Origin: Acidobacteriota bacterium
GTDB lineage: Bacteria; Acidobacteriota; Blastocatellia; Pyrinomonadales; Pyrinomonadaceae
Direction: 5' to 3'
NCBI GenBank assembly: GCA_013813755.1
Contig: JACCRD010000073.1
Coordinates: 1 to 13,447 of the forward strand
Length of the DNA: 13,447 nucleotides
Below are positions 13,424 through 13,447 of this stretch, one piece after another. The notes under the pieces were generated by a model. The model worked only from the letters and a program-made list of their open reading frames with translations, made no database searches and had not been told where the DNA came from. The translations under genes were made by a program, and so were the position numbers. How positions within the stretch are numbered: the first letter of the stretch is position 1; the number at the start of each line of letters is the position of its first letter.

Positions 13424-13447
13424 TTACCAGTTGTAAATGTCTAACAC
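13424..13447 (-). CDS. Last codons of a gene continuing beyond the right edge
   Basis: Only eight codons are inside the window: VLDIYNW followed by TAA. The frame is chosen because its stop falls just before the strong minus-strand terminator at 13391-13417; of the other two frames, one has an immediate TAG and the other runs through the hairpin. Nothing can be said of function. Confidence 0.35.
   Translation of the reverse strand: MLDIYNW

Overview
The window looks like chromosome from a Gram-negative (diderm) member of the Acidobacteriota, probably near the Blastocatellia/Pyrinomonadaceae. This is inferred from gene content: two lipid A genes (lpxB, lpxD), a secreted protein ending in the tandem C-terminal domain (TIGR03437-like) that is very common in Acidobacteria, and a secreted protein with a long Asn-X alternating repeat. 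GC content is moderate, with a clearly AT-richer gene near the right end. No phage, insertion sequence, CRISPR array, rRNA or tRNA was recognised.

Layout, left to right. (1) 1-262, minus: the start of ilvE (branched-chain aminotransferase), running off the left edge. (2) 482-2941, minus: a large exported beta-propeller protein with a GTG start, followed by a long hairpin terminator at 412-473. (3) 3216-4430, plus: lpxB, whose 3' end overlaps by 50 bp a convergent DUF2784 membrane protein (4381-4743). (4) A minus-strand cluster reading STAS protein (5842-6123), lpxD (4775-5815), DUF2784. (5) Divergent from that cluster, a CpxR-like response regulator (6259-6954) and a CpxA-like sensor kinase (7050-8411), plus strand, separated by a gap whose two ends are a perfect 15-bp inverted repeat. 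(6) 8408-8791, minus: a small four-helix membrane protein whose stop codon overlaps the kinase stop. (7) 8929-10866, minus: an exported alpha-amino-acid-ester-hydrolase-like serine hydrolase with its own 19-bp hairpin terminator. (8) 11223-11744, plus: a secreted Cys- and Asn-rich protein with a structured leader and a strong terminator. (9) 11932-13197, minus: an AT-rich soluble Ser/Thr protein kinase with an unrecognised C-terminal domain, flanked on both sides by host-like coding remnants that may be one small gene split by its arrival. (10) The last bases hold a terminator and the final codons of a further minus-strand gene.

Functionally the middle of the window is about the cell envelope: lpxD acylates UDP-GlcN-acyl precursors, lpxB condenses the lipid A disaccharide, and a CpxRA-type envelope-stress two-component system is transcribed divergently from the lpxD cluster. 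The most unusual places are the kinase/split-gene region at 11850-13370, the symmetric six-cysteine Asn-repeat protein with its leader, the inverted repeat between the two-component genes, and the STAS protein with Asp where the phosphorylatable Ser normally sits. These are candidates read by eye; no searches were run.
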